Shown: in pieces, positions 1 through 9,273 of the stretch
How positions within the stretch are numbered: the first letter of the stretch is position 1
Layout of the letters: every line of letters begins with the position of its first letter
NCBI RefSeq assembly: GCF_000716605.1
Contig: NZ_JNXE01000002.1
Location: 442,298 to 506,297 of the forward strand
DNA length: 64,000 bases
Direction: 5' to 3'
Origin: Streptomyces sp. NRRL F-525
Lineage (GTDB): Bacteria; Actinomycetota; Actinomycetes; Streptomycetales; Streptomycetaceae
Translations under genes and position numbers: made by a program
The notes under the pieces: model-generated
The model's input: the letters and a program-made list of their open reading frames with translations, nothing else
Told to the model about the DNA's origin: nothing
Databases searched by the model: none

Positions 1-794
1 TCGGTATACAGATACGGCACCGCGTGCGCGATCGACCCGTTGCCCGCACCGGACTTGAAGTACGTGACGGCCTGGTCGTACTTGGCGGAGTCCTCGTTCA
101 GGATCCCGATGGCCAGCACGGACGCCATGTTGCAGAGGTCCCAGTTGGCCCAGTAGTTGGTGATGCAGGCGTCGTTGTGGTTGGTCAGGAAGCTGTTGTT
201 CATCGGGTAGAAGACGTTCGCCATCAGCTCCTGCGCGGCGGCGAGGTCGAACCCCGAGTAGTCCCGCATCAGTTCGCACGCGTTGGCGAACTGCCAGCCG
301 TAGAGGCCGGCCGCGAGGAACCGGTCGGCGTCGCCGCCGATCGAAGTGAGCGTCGTGGACCAGGCGTTGAGGATGTTCGCGGCGCAGACCGCGTTGGCCT
401 CGGTGCCGCCGACCTTCCAGCGCAGGGCGTTCTGGTAGGCGGCGGCGATGTCGTTGTAGAGGAGGCTGTAGTTCTGTCCCGTGCCGCCTCGGATGATCGT
501 CGCCGTCGCCCGGTTCGTCCAGGTCGACTGGGAGTGGGAGTTGGCGGTCAGCCTGTTCCAGCCGGACAGCCAGGGGTCGGTTCCCGCCGCGACCCTGACC
601 TTGGCGCGGTTGATGTCGCCGGCGTTGTGCAGCATGCCGGGGTGGGTGAACGTGGCCGGTGCCGCGTGTGCGGCCGTGGCCACCGTGGCGCCGCCCAGGG
701 CGACGGCTGCGGTGAGCCCGCCGGCGGTCTTCAACAGACCGCGGCGGCTCAACTCGGTTCTGCGGAGGTGCTCGTGGGGGGACGTGCGGCTCAT
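1..794 (-). CDS. Alginate-lyase-like secreted enzyme, 3' end cut by window edge
   Basis: Only the first 264 codons are inside the window; the frame is open to base 1. The start is the ATG at 794, with GGAG about 10 bases upstream. Residues 15-19 (LSRRG) followed by LLKTAGGLTAAVALGG form a Tat-type signal, so the product is probably exported folded. The mature part starts with FTHPGMLH and carries AAAYQNALRW, ILNAWSTTL, NYWANWDL and SGAGNGS. All of these match the neighbouring lyase at 822-4271, so the two are paralogues of the alginate-lyase-like (alpha/alpha)6 family. These enzymes cleave uronic-acid polysaccharides by beta-elimination; the exact substrate cannot be read from sequence. It follows the 822-4271 gene by 27 bases and is probably the last or next-to-last gene of the operon starting at 9030. 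Confidence 0.8.
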   Translation of the reverse strand, partial: MSRTSPHEHLRRTELSRRGLLKTAGGLTAAVALGGATVATAAHAAPATFTHPGMLHNAGDINRAKVRVAAGTDPWLSGWNRLTANSHSQSTWTNRATATIIRGGTGQNYSLLYNDIAAAYQNALRWKVGGTEANAVCAANILNAWSTTLTSIGGDADRFLAAGLYGWQFANACELMRDYSGFDLAAAQELMANVFYPMNNSFLTNHNDACITNYWANWDLCNMASVLAIGILNEDSAKYDQAVTYFKSGAGNGSIAHAVPYLYT

Positions 795-821
795 TGCGGT
801 GCATCTCCAATCCATGAAGGA

Positions 822-3800
822 TCAGGTGGGCGTGATGCTCACCTCGTCGAACTCGGCGGTGCAGCGGACCAGTTGGCTGCGCGAGCAGACCACCAGCCCG
901 ACGTGGTAAGGGGCGTCACCGAAGCCGGGGATCTCTCCGTCGGCGAGGGGGGTCCAGGTGACACCGTCATCGGTGGACAGCGCCGCGCTGAAGGCGGTCC
1001 CGACGCGCTTCAGCCGCAGCAGGGTCGGGAGGGTGACAGCGGCTCCGCCGGTGAAGGCGGAGGCACCGGCCACGGTCTTCCGGAGCATGAGCTGGGCACT
1101 GGTCCCGCCGGTGACGATCGCCCCGGCGGCCTGGTCGAACGGCGACAGCGACTTCGCCATGAGCAGCCCGACCCGGTCCGTGATCACCCCGCTGCGGGTG
1201 ACGATCCGGGCGACGACCTCGCAGTCACCGCTGACGGGCCGCCGTACGAACTGCCCTGTCATCCCTTGGCCGTTGGCGTTGAGATCGACACCCGCGCCCC
1301 GCACGGTGAAGGTCCCGCCGTCGTACGACGTACTGCCCGGCGTCGTGATCGCCACCACGCCCAGCGTCCCGAAGGCGCGGTCGTCGAGCACGGTGTCTCC
1401 GAGATCGCCGTACGTCCACGGCGCGGGCGGCGCGGTACCGACCGTGAGGGCGAGGGTGCCGGTCGCGGTTCCGGAGGCGTTGCCCGCGGTCGTCGCGACC
1501 GTGAACTCGCCGGTCTCCGTGGGGATTCCGGAGATCAGGCCGGTGTGGCGATCGATGCGGAGACCGGCGGGCAGGCCGACTGCGGTGAACCGTATGGGCT
1601 CGTGTGAGGCTCGCAGCAGATGCTGGAAGGTAGCGCCATGGTTAGTGAACGCGCTAGTGGCTGAGGTGAGTTGGGGTTGCGCCGGGGTCGGCGTCGCGGC
1701 TTGCGCCGGTGTCGAACGCGGCCCGCGTCCACCGGCGTTGGTCTTCGCGACCGTGTAGTGGTACGTCGTTCCCGGCGTCCCCGTAGCATCGGTGTACCGG
1801 ATGCGGGTACCGAAGCCGACGGGGCCCACGCGGGTGGCGAGAGTCTTGTACGGTCCGCCCGTGCGGGTGGCCCGCAGCACGGTGTACTCGGCGGAGAGGT
1901 CCGGGTCGGTCCAGGCCAACTCGACGGCGTCGGTGCCGGTTTGGGCCCTTAGGTCGGTGGCGGAGCGGGCCGGGCGGGGTACGCGCCAGACCGTGCCGGA
2001 CGACGATGTCACGGTGACGTTGTCGAAAGCGCCGGTGCCGGTCTCGGCGTAGTCCTCCTCGACGCCGAGGCAGGAGGTGAGGGCGAGTCCGGCGTATGCG
2101 GTGCGCCCCAACTCGACCTCGGTGGAGCCGACTTCGGTCCAGTGGACACCGTCCGGGGAGATGGCGCCGGTGCAGCGCACGCCCTTGCGGGTCACGCGTA
2201 CCCAGTAGGGCGCCCGGAGCCGGTAACCGTCGCCCGCGCCCTCGACATACGGCGCCTCCAGCGGGGTCGCCGACTCGGGCAGCGTGCCGAGGCTGGAGAT
2301 CGGGAAGGCGGCGTTCACCGTGATCGCCTGCTGCTGGGAGGGCGGTACAGGGGTGCTGCCGGTCGCGGAGATCTGCGCATCGGCCGACGGACGTACCGTC
2401 CACACCCCGCTCCACGTGTGCAGCGGCAGCCCCTGGATCAGCATCGAGGCGTGCGCCGCGTCCGGGTCGAGGGAGGCCCGGACGGTGACGCCGATCTTGG
2501 AGTACTGCGAGCTGAGCGGCCACACGATCCGCGCGGTGACCGTACCGTCGCCGCGCAGCGGGAGATGGACGAGACGGTAGGTGTCGGAGTTCCCGCTGGC
2601 CTCCAGGACGAAGCGCTCGCCGTCGAAGGCGGCGGAACCGGGGACCTTCACGCTACCCACGTCCCGGGTCGACCAGGGCGAGGGAAGACCGGCGGAGGCG
2701 GCCGCCCATGTCGAACTGCTGCTCCCGCCATGGGCGTTGGTGGCGGCGACGGTGTAGTAGTACGTCCGCCCCGCGTGCACGTTCCGGTCGGTGTACGTCG
2801 GCCGGGCGACGCCGGACGCGATCTTCTCGTAGCGGCCGTCCACGTCGGTGGCCCGTAGGACCGTGTAGGTGTCGGCCCAGGTCGAGGGCAGCCAACTCAC
2901 CGTCACGGACCGGTCGTTGCCGATCGCCGTGACTCCGGCCGGTGGTGTCGGCACGGTGGGCGAGGAGGTCGCAGCACCGGCGTAGGCGAAGGTGCCCCAA
3001 CTCGGGAGGTCGTCGTTGCTGCCCTCGATGACGCGGGTTCCGCCGGTGCCGCGGAAGACGGCGTTCTTCGTGTACGGGGTGTCCAGGCCGCGCACACCGG
3101 CGTAATGGGCGTACGCCATCTCGTAGATGGGCGGCAGGGTGCCGCGTGACGTGGCCGAGACCGCCGTCTTGATGTACTTGCCGGTGCGGTCGAGGTCAGG
3201 GGTGAAGGGGACGTCGCCGCCGAGGTTGTAGCGGGCGGCGTACTCGACGTTGGCGAGGATGCGGTTGTCGTCGAAGCCCCAGAGGTCGACGCCCTGGTTC
3301 CAGGCGACCTGTGCCGCGTCCGCCAACAGGCCGACGGCGAGCTGCTCGTGGCCCTGGTCGCGGCCGGACTCCTGACCCTGGCCGGCGTCGGTGACGATGC
3401 GGTGGAGGACGCTGCCGTTGCCGGCGCCGGCCGCGGCGAAGCGGAGCGCGTCGTAGAAGAGGGTGGGTTCTTCGCAGAACACGCCTATGGCCAGCAGGGA
3501 TTGAAGGGACGTCAGGTCCCAGTTGCCGTTGGCGTAGAACATGTAGCCGGACAGCGCCGGGTACCAGACGCGGAGGAAGGACTCCTCGCAGCGGGCGATG
3601 TCGGCGGCGGCCCAGCCGTCGTAGCCGGTGTGGCGGAGGAGTTCGGCGGCGTTGGCGAACTTGAAGGCCTGAAGGCCCGCGCCGAGGGGGCCGTCGGCTC
3701 CGGTGATGGCGGTGAGGGAAGTCGACCAGGCGTTGAGGATGTCGCGGGCCTTGTCGGCGTGTGCGGTGTCTCCGGTGACGGACCAGATGAGGGCGTTCTG

Positions 3801-4271
3801 GTAGGCGGCGGCCGAGTCGGCGACGGCCTGGTTCTGGTAGTTGGCGGGGCCGCGGCCCCAGGTGGTGATCTGGCCCGTGTTCTGCACGGCGTACGACGAG
3901 GAGGAGCGGGCGTTCGCCGCGAGCGCCAAGTAGCCGTCGTAGACCGGGGATTGCTTGGCGGCGACCGCTGCTTTCATGCGGGCGAGGTCGTCGGCGGTGT
4001 GCAGCAGGCCGGGGTGAGTGAAGGCTGGGGTGTGATTCTCGGCGGCCCGGACGGTGCCAGGCACGAGCAGTCCGCTCGCGCCCGAGACCAGCAGCAGGGA
4101 CGCAACGCCGCCGAGGAAGCCCCGACGGCTAAGCGGACCCGATGAAGTCACCTGCGGTTCGACAGCGCCGTTAAGGGGCGCGGGGAACTGCGCGCCCAGC
4201 CCCGACGGCGCCGCAGCCGCCCCACGACGGCTCCCCGCTCTTCCAGCGGAGCTAGGTGCGGGGTTCGTCAT
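822..4271 (-). CDS. Multidomain secreted alginate-lyase-like polysaccharide lyase
   Basis: 1149 residues. The ATG at 4271 overlaps the stop of the upstream GH28 gene (ATGA), which fixes the start; an in-frame upstream start would run into that gene. A Tat signal (SRRGFLGG, twin Arg at 49-50) precedes an alginate-lyase-like catalytic domain at about 84-430, with NWDLTS, AGAGNGS and GQESGRDQGHEQ. Then come a fibronectin III domain (about 440-530), a concanavalin-A-like/DUF1349-like beta-sandwich (535-760), a second FN3 domain (770-865), a putative Ig (He_PIG) domain (PAGLRIDRHTGLISG) and a second DUF1349-like domain to the C-terminus. The accessory domains suggest binding to insoluble polymer. 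Role inferred: depolymerising a uronic-acid-containing polysaccharide outside the cell and feeding the importer encoded upstream. Substrate unknown (pectin, alginate or glucuronan are all possible). Confidence 0.85.
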   Translation of the reverse strand: MTNPAPSSAGRAGSRRGAAAAPSGLGAQFPAPLNGAVEPQVTSSGPLSRRGFLGGVASLLLVSGASGLLVPGTVRAAENHTPAFTHPGLLHTADDLARMKAAVAAKQSPVYDGYLALAANARSSSSYAVQNTGQITTWGRGPANYQNQAVADSAAAYQNALIWSVTGDTAHADKARDILNAWSTSLTAITGADGPLGAGLQAFKFANAAELLRHTGYDGWAAADIARCEESFLRVWYPALSGYMFYANGNWDLTSLQSLLAIGVFCEEPTLFYDALRFAAAGAGNGSVLHRIVTDAGQGQESGRDQGHEQLAVGLLADAAQVAWNQGVDLWGFDDNRILANVEYAARYNLGGDVPFTPDLDRTGKYIKTAVSATSRGTLPPIYEMAYAHYAGVRGLDTPYTKNAVFRGTGGTRVIEGSNDDLPSWGTFAYAGAATSSPTVPTPPAGVTAIGNDRSVTVSWLPSTWADTYTVLRATDVDGRYEKIASGVARPTYTDRNVHAGRTYYYTVAATNAHGGSSSSTWAAASAGLPSPWSTRDVGSVKVPGSAAFDGERFVLEASGNSDTYRLVHLPLRGDGTVTARIVWPLSSQYSKIGVTVRASLDPDAAHASMLIQGLPLHTWSGVWTVRPSADAQISATGSTPVPPSQQQAITVNAAFPISSLGTLPESATPLEAPYVEGAGDGYRLRAPYWVRVTRKGVRCTGAISPDGVHWTEVGSTEVELGRTAYAGLALTSCLGVEEDYAETGTGAFDNVTVTSSSGTVWRVPRPARSATDLRAQTGTDAVELAWTDPDLSAEYTVLRATRTGGPYKTLATRVGPVGFGTRIRYTDATGTPGTTYHYTVAKTNAGGRGPRSTPAQAATPTPAQPQLTSATSAFTNHGATFQHLLRASHEPIRFTAVGLPAGLRIDRHTGLISGIPTETGEFTVATTAGNASGTATGTLALTVGTAPPAPWTYGDLGDTVLDDRAFGTLGVVAITTPGSTSYDGGTFTVRGAGVDLNANGQGMTGQFVRRPVSGDCEVVARIVTRSGVITDRVGLLMAKSLSPFDQAAGAIVTGGTSAQLMLRKTVAGASAFTGGAAVTLPTLLRLKRVGTAFSAALSTDDGVTWTPLADGEIPGFGDAPYHVGLVVCSRSQLVRCTAEFDEVSITPT

Positions 4272-5797
4272 GACGCGGCAGCCGCCTCTGCTTCGGCCGT
4301 GGTCAGGAACTTCAGGTTGGTGACGTGCTCGTTGTAGAACCACTGGATCGCGTCGGTGGTGTAGTACCAGCTCGGCTTCTTCATCGAGTCGGCGACGACG
4401 ACCCCGTTGATCACCAGGTTCTCGAACGTGACGTTGTTGATGGCGTGTTCGGCGTCATAGCCGAGGAAGAGCGACGGGTTGGCGTGCGTACCCGTGTAGC
4501 TGAGGTTCTTGACGTACACGTCCTCGATGCCGCGGCCGACCGAGGTGTTGTACTTCGGGTTGAACATGACCTTCATGTAAATGACCTGGCCCCAGCGGAA
4601 GTCCTCGACCCGGACGTCCTCGATGCGCACGTTCTTGATCAGGTTGGAGTCGCCGGGGTTGAGGGCGATGCAGCCCTGGTAGTTCATCTGGGGTTCGCGG
4701 TGGTCGAGGACGTCGATGTTCTTGATGACGAGGTTCTCGATCGTCTCGGGAGCGTCGGAGTTGCCGTGTGTGCCGACGTTGATCGGGTGGGCGACATCGG
4801 CCCACAGGGTGCAGTTCTTGACGGTGATGTCACGGGTGTCGCCGTAGTAGTCCCAGCGGTGGCAGTAAATGGCGATGCAGTCATCGGAGTTGCGCATGAA
4901 GCAGCCGTCGAAGGTGATCCCCGTCGAGGAGAAGACGTCGAAGCCGTCGCCGTTGCCCTTCGAGCTGAACGCCCGCGCCTTGGTGACGTGGACGTTCTCG
5001 CTCTCGCCGAACGTGCCCGCGTAACCAGCCGGGTTGAGGATGATGACGTCCTCGATCCGGATGTTCTTGCTGCCCTCGCTGAGGATCGCGCCGCCAGGGT
5101 TGTTGTAGAGCACCCCGCGCCCGATGAGGCGGGACTTCTCCACGTTCTTGAAGTAGACCTGCGCGGTCAGGACAGCGCCGCCCGCGAGGTAGACGGTCTT
5201 GCCGCTCGGGACGGTGAGGATGTTTCCGGTGACGGTGTGGACGCCGGGGCCGAAGTAGAGGACGTTCGGGTCGTCGGGCGACGGGGTGTGGTGCTCGACG
5301 CGGTTGGTGATCAGGTGGAGGGCGTCGAAGATCTCGTCGTTGATCTGGACGACGACGTCCTTGGGCTCGTCGAGGGTGAACCGCAGGGTGTCGCCGAGGA
5401 GTTCGGGCGTGATGCCGTACGAGTCGGGTCTCACCCGGGCCTTGGTCGTGCCGCCCTTGAGGTACGTCACCTCGATCTCCACCGAGCCGTTGAAGTCGAA
5501 GTACGCCATCGACGAGTTGTAGACCTTGCCCGACCCGGTGGACGCGTTGATCTCCTCGAACTGCGGCCGGTAGATGTCGAGGGTCTGCCAGGTGCCCTGC
5601 GGGGTGCTGCGGACCCGCACCTGGAAGCTGGTGTTGGTCGGCATGGTCGTCGGCCGGGGGTAAGTGACCAGCTTGGGGCGGGAGTTGTGGCCGCCACCGG
5701 CGTGGGCTGCCGTGGCGGTCAGACCAGTCAGCCCAGCGGCCAGCGCCGTAGCACCGGCCGCCTGGAGGGCCGTACGGCGGGACAGGGGTGTGTTCAT
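4268..5797 (-). CDS. Secreted GH28-like polygalacturonase family protein
   Basis: 509 residues. The ATG at 5797 has AAGGAG eight bases upstream. A Tat signal (PLSRRTALQAAGATALAAG, ending AAHA) is followed by a short beta-sandwich and a right-handed parallel beta-helix. The catalytic signature resembles GH28: GNGDGFDVFSS, then NSDDCIAIY carrying the Asp pair, then NVGTHGNSD in the place of the GHG motif, and VIYMKV in the place of RxK. GH28 members hydrolyse galacturonide or rhamnogalacturonan linkages by inversion. Several consensus positions are changed, so a related GH28/GH49-like specificity is possible. The gene overlaps the next one by 4 bases and sits 34 bases after the permease, in a single operon for uronic-acid polysaccharide use. 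Confidence 0.85.
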   Translation of the reverse strand: MNTPLSRRTALQAAGATALAAGLTGLTATAAHAGGGHNSRPKLVTYPRPTTMPTNTSFQVRVRSTPQGTWQTLDIYRPQFEEINASTGSGKVYNSSMAYFDFNGSVEIEVTYLKGGTTKARVRPDSYGITPELLGDTLRFTLDEPKDVVVQINDEIFDALHLITNRVEHHTPSPDDPNVLYFGPGVHTVTGNILTVPSGKTVYLAGGAVLTAQVYFKNVEKSRLIGRGVLYNNPGGAILSEGSKNIRIEDVIILNPAGYAGTFGESENVHVTKARAFSSKGNGDGFDVFSSTGITFDGCFMRNSDDCIAIYCHRWDYYGDTRDITVKNCTLWADVAHPINVGTHGNSDAPETIENLVIKNIDVLDHREPQMNYQGCIALNPGDSNLIKNVRIEDVRVEDFRWGQVIYMKVMFNPKYNTSVGRGIEDVYVKNLSYTGTHANPSLFLGYDAEHAINNVTFENLVINGVVVADSMKKPSWYYTTDAIQWFYNEHVTNLKFLTTAEAEAAAAS

Positions 5798-5831
5798 GGT
5801 GCGACTCCTTGCAACAGGGTTGGCAGGGGGC

Positions 5832-6689
5832 TTACTTGAGCCCGGTGGTGGACATCCCGGCGACGAACCCCCGCTGGGCGACGAGGAAGACCAGCAGGAT
5901 GGGGACGACGTACATCACGGAGGCGGCGGCCTGGAGGTCGGCCACCGGGGTGCCGGCCGACGTGACGTAGGTGGACATGACGGCGACCGCGAGGGTGGTG
6001 CGGTCGGTGGACAGCAGGAGCTGCGGGGCGATGTAGTCGCCCCAGGTCCAGGTGAAGGCGATCACGAAGCTCGCGCTCAGGACCGGCCAGGACTGCGGAA
6101 GGAAGATGCGCCAGAAGATGGTGGCGTAGCCGCAGCCGTCGACGATCGCGGCCTCCTCCAACTCCCTTGGCAGGCCCGCGAAGAACTGCCGGAAGAGGAA
6201 GACGAGATACGGCGCGGCGGCCAGCCCCCACAGCACCCACGGCCAGTAGGTGTCGACCATGCCGAGCTTGGCGAAGATCAGGTAGGTCGGCAGCAGGGTG
6301 ATCATCTGGGGCAGCATCATCGAGCCGAGCAGGATGCCGAAGAGGGTCTTCTTGCCGGGTGCGGAGAGGCGGGCGAAGCCGAAGCCGACCCAGGCGGAGC
6401 TGAGGGTGACGAGGGTGGCGTAAATGGTCGCGATAATCAGGGAGTTGCGGGCGTAGCCGAGGAAGTCGATGAGTTGGTAGGCGTCGGCGAAGTTGTGCCA
6501 CTGGATGTGCTGGGGCAGCCAGTGCACGGGCGAGGCGGCGAGTTCGGCCGGGGTCTTGAGGCCGGCCAGGACGAGCCAGCCGAAGGGGCCGAGGAACAGG
6601 CCCGTGACGGCGACGAGGGCCGTGTAGAGGACCAGGCGGCCCGCCCGCACCCGGACCGGGTTCTTCACCAACGGGCTGACGGCGCTCAC
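5832..6689 (-). CDS. Carbohydrate ABC transporter permease (MalG type)
   Basis: 285 residues. Start is the GTG at 6689, whose GTGA overlaps the stop of the preceding permease gene. Six hydrophobic segments and the cytoplasmic EAA loop (ELEEAAIVDGCGYATIFWRIFLPQS) identify a MalG/CUT1-family inner-membrane subunit. The EAA loop docks onto the ATPase, which is not encoded here. It forms the translocation pore with the product of 6686-7684 and receives sugar from the lipoprotein at 7681-9030. The substrate is probably an oligosaccharide released by the two lyase-like enzymes and the GH28 enzyme encoded immediately downstream. Confidence 0.92.
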   Translation of the reverse strand: MSAVSPLVKNPVRVRAGRLVLYTALVAVTGLFLGPFGWLVLAGLKTPAELAASPVHWLPQHIQWHNFADAYQLIDFLGYARNSLIIATIYATLVTLSSAWVGFGFARLSAPGKKTLFGILLGSMMLPQMITLLPTYLIFAKLGMVDTYWPWVLWGLAAAPYLVFLFRQFFAGLPRELEEAAIVDGCGYATIFWRIFLPQSWPVLSASFVIAFTWTWGDYIAPQLLLSTDRTTLAVAVMSTYVTSAGTPVADLQAAASVMYVVPILLVFLVAQRGFVAGMSTTGLK

Positions 6690-7684
6690 TTGTTGGCCTC
6701 CGGGTCGACGTTGTAGAAGACCACGCCGGACGTGAACCTGAAGATGAGTCCGGTCACGGCGAGGATCAGGACGAAGAGCACCCACAGCAGTGCGGAGGCG
6801 TAGCCGTAACGGCCGAGCGCGAAGTACTCCGCGAACACGTGCATCATGTAGAGGTAGTTGGACTGCGGGATCGCGGTGACGCCGCCCGTGGTGCCGTCGG
6901 GTGCCAGCAGCAGCGGCATGATGGTCTGCACGGAGGCGATCACGCCGGTCACGGTCTGGAAGAGCAGCACCGGCGAGAGCAGCGGCACGGTGATGCTGCG
7001 GAAGGTCCGCCAGGCGCTCGCGCCGTCGATGCGGGCCGCCTCGTGGAGTTCGCGGGGTACGTCCTGGAGCCCGGCCAGCGAGATGATCATGATGTTTCCG
7101 GCGCCCCACAGCACGCTCATCAGCAGCACGTAGCGGGCGTAGGGATCGGCCAGCCAGCCAAGGGCGTTGATGCCGAAGATGTTCAACACCCCGTTGGCGG
7201 CACCGGAGTTCTGGTCGAAGAGCTGCTTGAAGGCGATGCCCGCGCCGACCGGCGGCACCACAGCCGGCAGATAGAGCAGGGTGCGGAACAACCCACGTGC
7301 TTTCAGCGGCCTGTTGACCAGCACCGCGAGCCCGAGCCCGGCCGCGATCGACAACGGCACGGAGGTCACCGCGAACAGGCCCGTGCGGCCCAGCGCGTGC
7401 CAGGTCACCGAGTCGGAGAACAGCTCGCGGTAGTTGCCGAGCCCGACGTAGCGCCAGTGCGGGGAGATGCCGTCGAACGTGGTGAAGCTCAGCCACAGCG
7501 CGTAGGCCATGGGGAGGACGGTCAGCAGCAGGAAGCCGATGATCCAGGGCGAGGTGAACATGTAGAACGCGCGGTGTCGGCGCCCGGTCGCGGTGGCCCG
7601 CAACTGCCGTACCGGTCGCGCCCGTTCACCGCTCGCGGCCGAGCCGGGGCGGCCCGCGACCGTGGTGATCTGATCGACCGTCAT
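6686..7684 (-). CDS. Carbohydrate ABC transporter permease (MalF type)
   Basis: 332 residues. The ATG at 7684 overlaps the stop of the solute-binding protein gene by 4 bases. About 45 polar N-terminal residues precede six membrane segments starting at FYMFTSPWIIGFLLLTVLPMAYA. The EAA loop is ELHEAARIDGASAWRTFRSITVPLLSP. This is the MalF-like partner of the CUT1 permease pair. Translational coupling at both ends indicates equimolar production with the other two transport subunits. Confidence 0.92.
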   Translation of the reverse strand: MTVDQITTVAGRPGSAASGERARPVRQLRATATGRRHRAFYMFTSPWIIGFLLLTVLPMAYALWLSFTTFDGISPHWRYVGLGNYRELFSDSVTWHALGRTGLFAVTSVPLSIAAGLGLAVLVNRPLKARGLFRTLLYLPAVVPPVGAGIAFKQLFDQNSGAANGVLNIFGINALGWLADPYARYVLLMSVLWGAGNIMIISLAGLQDVPRELHEAARIDGASAWRTFRSITVPLLSPVLLFQTVTGVIASVQTIMPLLLAPDGTTGGVTAIPQSNYLYMMHVFAEYFALGRYGYASALLWVLFVLILAVTGLIFRFTSGVVFYNVDPEANK

Positions 7685-9030
7685 CCCACTTGCTCCTTAC
7701 CGCGCTTGAGCTGCTCGTTCATGGACGAGTTCAGGCGGCCCGCGAGGCTGTCGACGGAGATCCCGCCCGACATCGCGGCAGGGGCGGCCTGGTTGAAGAG
7801 GGCGGCGAGCGCGTCGGCCGAGGCGTAGGGCGTGAAGGCGGTCACCGAGAAGTGCTTCAGCTCGGCCTCCTGCACCCGCAACGCCCGCTTCTGGTACGAC
7901 TCCTGAGCAGGCATCAGGTGGCGCAGGGACTTCAGGCTCGGGATGCCCCAGCCGCTCGACGCGCGCGCCTTGGCCGGTGCCTCGCCGAAGAACCACTCGA
8001 AGACCCGCCAGGCGGCGTCCTTGTTGGGGGCCTTCTTCGGCATCCACAGGCCGGTGCCGCCCTGGCAGGGGCTCAGGCGCGGGCCGCCCGCGAAGACCGG
8101 GGCGGGGGCGAGGCGGGACACCCGGGCCAGTTTCTTGTCGGTGTCGATCATGCCGCCGAGCCAGTAGCCGCTGCCCGTCATGGCCATCCGGCCTGCCTGA
8201 TAGGTGGGCCCGTCCCAGCCGTTGGGGTCGGGCTGGATCAGGCTCGGGCCGACCTTGGCCCGGCAGTAGTCGATGTACCAGGCCAGTGCCTTGCGGGCTT
8301 CGGGGGTGGTGAAGTCGACGCGGGCGAAGTCGTCGCTGAACAGGCTGCCGCCGGCTGCGGCCGTCAACCCGGCCAGCAGACCTGGGGCGTTGAGGCCGTT
8401 GTAGCTGCCGCCGAAGACGGTCGTCTGCCCGTTCTTGCGCTGGGTGAGCCGCCTGGCATCCTCCAACCACTGTTCGTAGGTGACCGGTTGGGTCTCCGGC
8501 GGGTAGGCGACGCCCGCCGTGTCGAAGTGCGCAGTGTTGTACCAGTACATGGAGTCCTGGGAGAAGTCCTTCGCCATGCCGTAGCGCGGACCGTTGCCCT
8601 GGGTGTGGCCGTCGTAGCGCCACAGGTCGTTGACCGGATCGAGGTCGTCGGCCTTGAGGACGCCGCTCGCGGCGAAGTACGGGTCGAGGTTCTCGACGAC
8701 GTCCCGGGCCACGAAGTACGGGGCGTCCACGGCGCCGACGCCACGCACCAGGTCCGGCGGGGCGCCGGTGGTCATCATCGCGATCAGCTTGGTGAGGTCG
8801 TAGCGCACCAGGTGGATCTTGATGCCGATGTCCTTGTAGGCCTGGGTGACTTGGTCGGTGGTGACGTCGCCGTCCTTGACCATCAGCGTGACGGTCTCGC
8901 CCGCTCCGCTCACCCCGGTCGACACCTGCAGCGCGCAGCCACCGAGTGATGCCGCGCCGACTGCCGCACCCGCGCCCGAAAGGGCGAGAAATCGTCGGCG
9001 GCTCAGGGGCGCACCAGCACGTGGGTGCAT
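7681..9030 (-). CDS. Extracellular solute-binding lipoprotein of sugar ABC importer
   Basis: 449 residues from the ATG at 9030. An in-frame ATG 18 bases further upstream exists, but GGGAGG lies between them at good spacing for 9030, so 9030 is the better start. Twin Arg residues (LSRRRFLALSG) and a lipobox LGGC with Cys32 indicate a Tat-exported lipoprotein. The body is a bacterial extracellular solute-binding protein family 1 fold, with VTLMVKDGDVTTDQV and the typical GTGLWMPKKAPNKDAAWRVFEWF segment. It captures a sugar or oligosaccharide at the cell surface. It is the first gene of the operon running to the left edge of the window. Three AACCGGT(T) sites lie directly upstream. Confidence 0.92.
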   Translation of the reverse strand: MHPRAGAPLSRRRFLALSGAGAAVGAASLGGCALQVSTGVSGAGETVTLMVKDGDVTTDQVTQAYKDIGIKIHLVRYDLTKLIAMMTTGAPPDLVRGVGAVDAPYFVARDVVENLDPYFAASGVLKADDLDPVNDLWRYDGHTQGNGPRYGMAKDFSQDSMYWYNTAHFDTAGVAYPPETQPVTYEQWLEDARRLTQRKNGQTTVFGGSYNGLNAPGLLAGLTAAAGGSLFSDDFARVDFTTPEARKALAWYIDYCRAKVGPSLIQPDPNGWDGPTYQAGRMAMTGSGYWLGGMIDTDKKLARVSRLAPAPVFAGGPRLSPCQGGTGLWMPKKAPNKDAAWRVFEWFFGEAPAKARASSGWGIPSLKSLRHLMPAQESYQKRALRVQEAELKHFSVTAFTPYASADALAALFNQAAPAAMSGGISVDSLAGRLNSSMNEQLKRGKEQVG

Positions 9031-9047
9031 GACCGCACCACCTCCCA

Positions 9048-9080
9048 TAGAAACCGGTCCGCCAATAGAAACCGGTTGTC
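9048..9080. promoter_or_regulatory. Paired LacI-type operator candidates upstream of importer operon
   Basis: Two sites, TAGAAACCGGTCC (from 9048) and TAGAAACCGGTTGTC (9066-9080), lie 18 bases apart, just upstream of the ribosome binding site of the gene starting at 9030. The core AACCGGTT is an 8-base palindrome with the central CG typical of LacI-family operators. The first copy is one base off (AACCGGTC). The position would let a repressor block transcription or early elongation of the lyase/importer operon. Confidence 0.55.
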
Positions 9081-9188
9081 ACGCGTTGGGGCAGAGCTTC
9101 TTCCGGCTCGGAAACGGCGTCAAGACCTTAGGCGAACTTTCGAAAAGACTGGGTAACCTCGGCGAGACGGCGCTGGAACGTGGTCGGT

Positions 9189-9203
9189 TAGAAACCGGTT
9201 GTC
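9189..9203. promoter_or_regulatory. Third copy of the TAGAAACCGGTTGTC operator candidate
   Basis: Exact 15-base direct repeat of 9066-9080, 123 bases further upstream of the operon at 9030. The spacing would allow a DNA loop between operators. An exact 15-mer recurring within 140 bases is unlikely by chance. Confidence 0.5.
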
Positions 9204-9213
9204 CGCCGGGCAT

Positions 9214-9260
9214 GGCCGGAGCCCCGGGAATCCGATGGCCGAACTCCCGGGGCTCCGGCC
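9214..9260 (-). terminator. Hairpin terminator after ABC exporter
   Basis: Perfect 16-base inverted repeat: GGCCGGAGCCCCGGGA (9214-9229) pairs with TCCCGGGGCTCCGGCC (9245-9260) around a 15-base loop. It lies 14 bases beyond the stop of the exporter gene on the minus strand. There is no T-run, as is usual for actinomycete terminators. It would insulate the exporter from the operon starting at 9030. Confidence 0.7.
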
Positions 9261-9273
9261 GCCGTTCGGGCCG

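Noticed and set aside
24..1607. A 527-residue plus-strand open frame at the left edge
   Set aside because: It is antisense to two clear alginate-lyase-like genes and crosses their boundary; its composition is that of a shadow frame.
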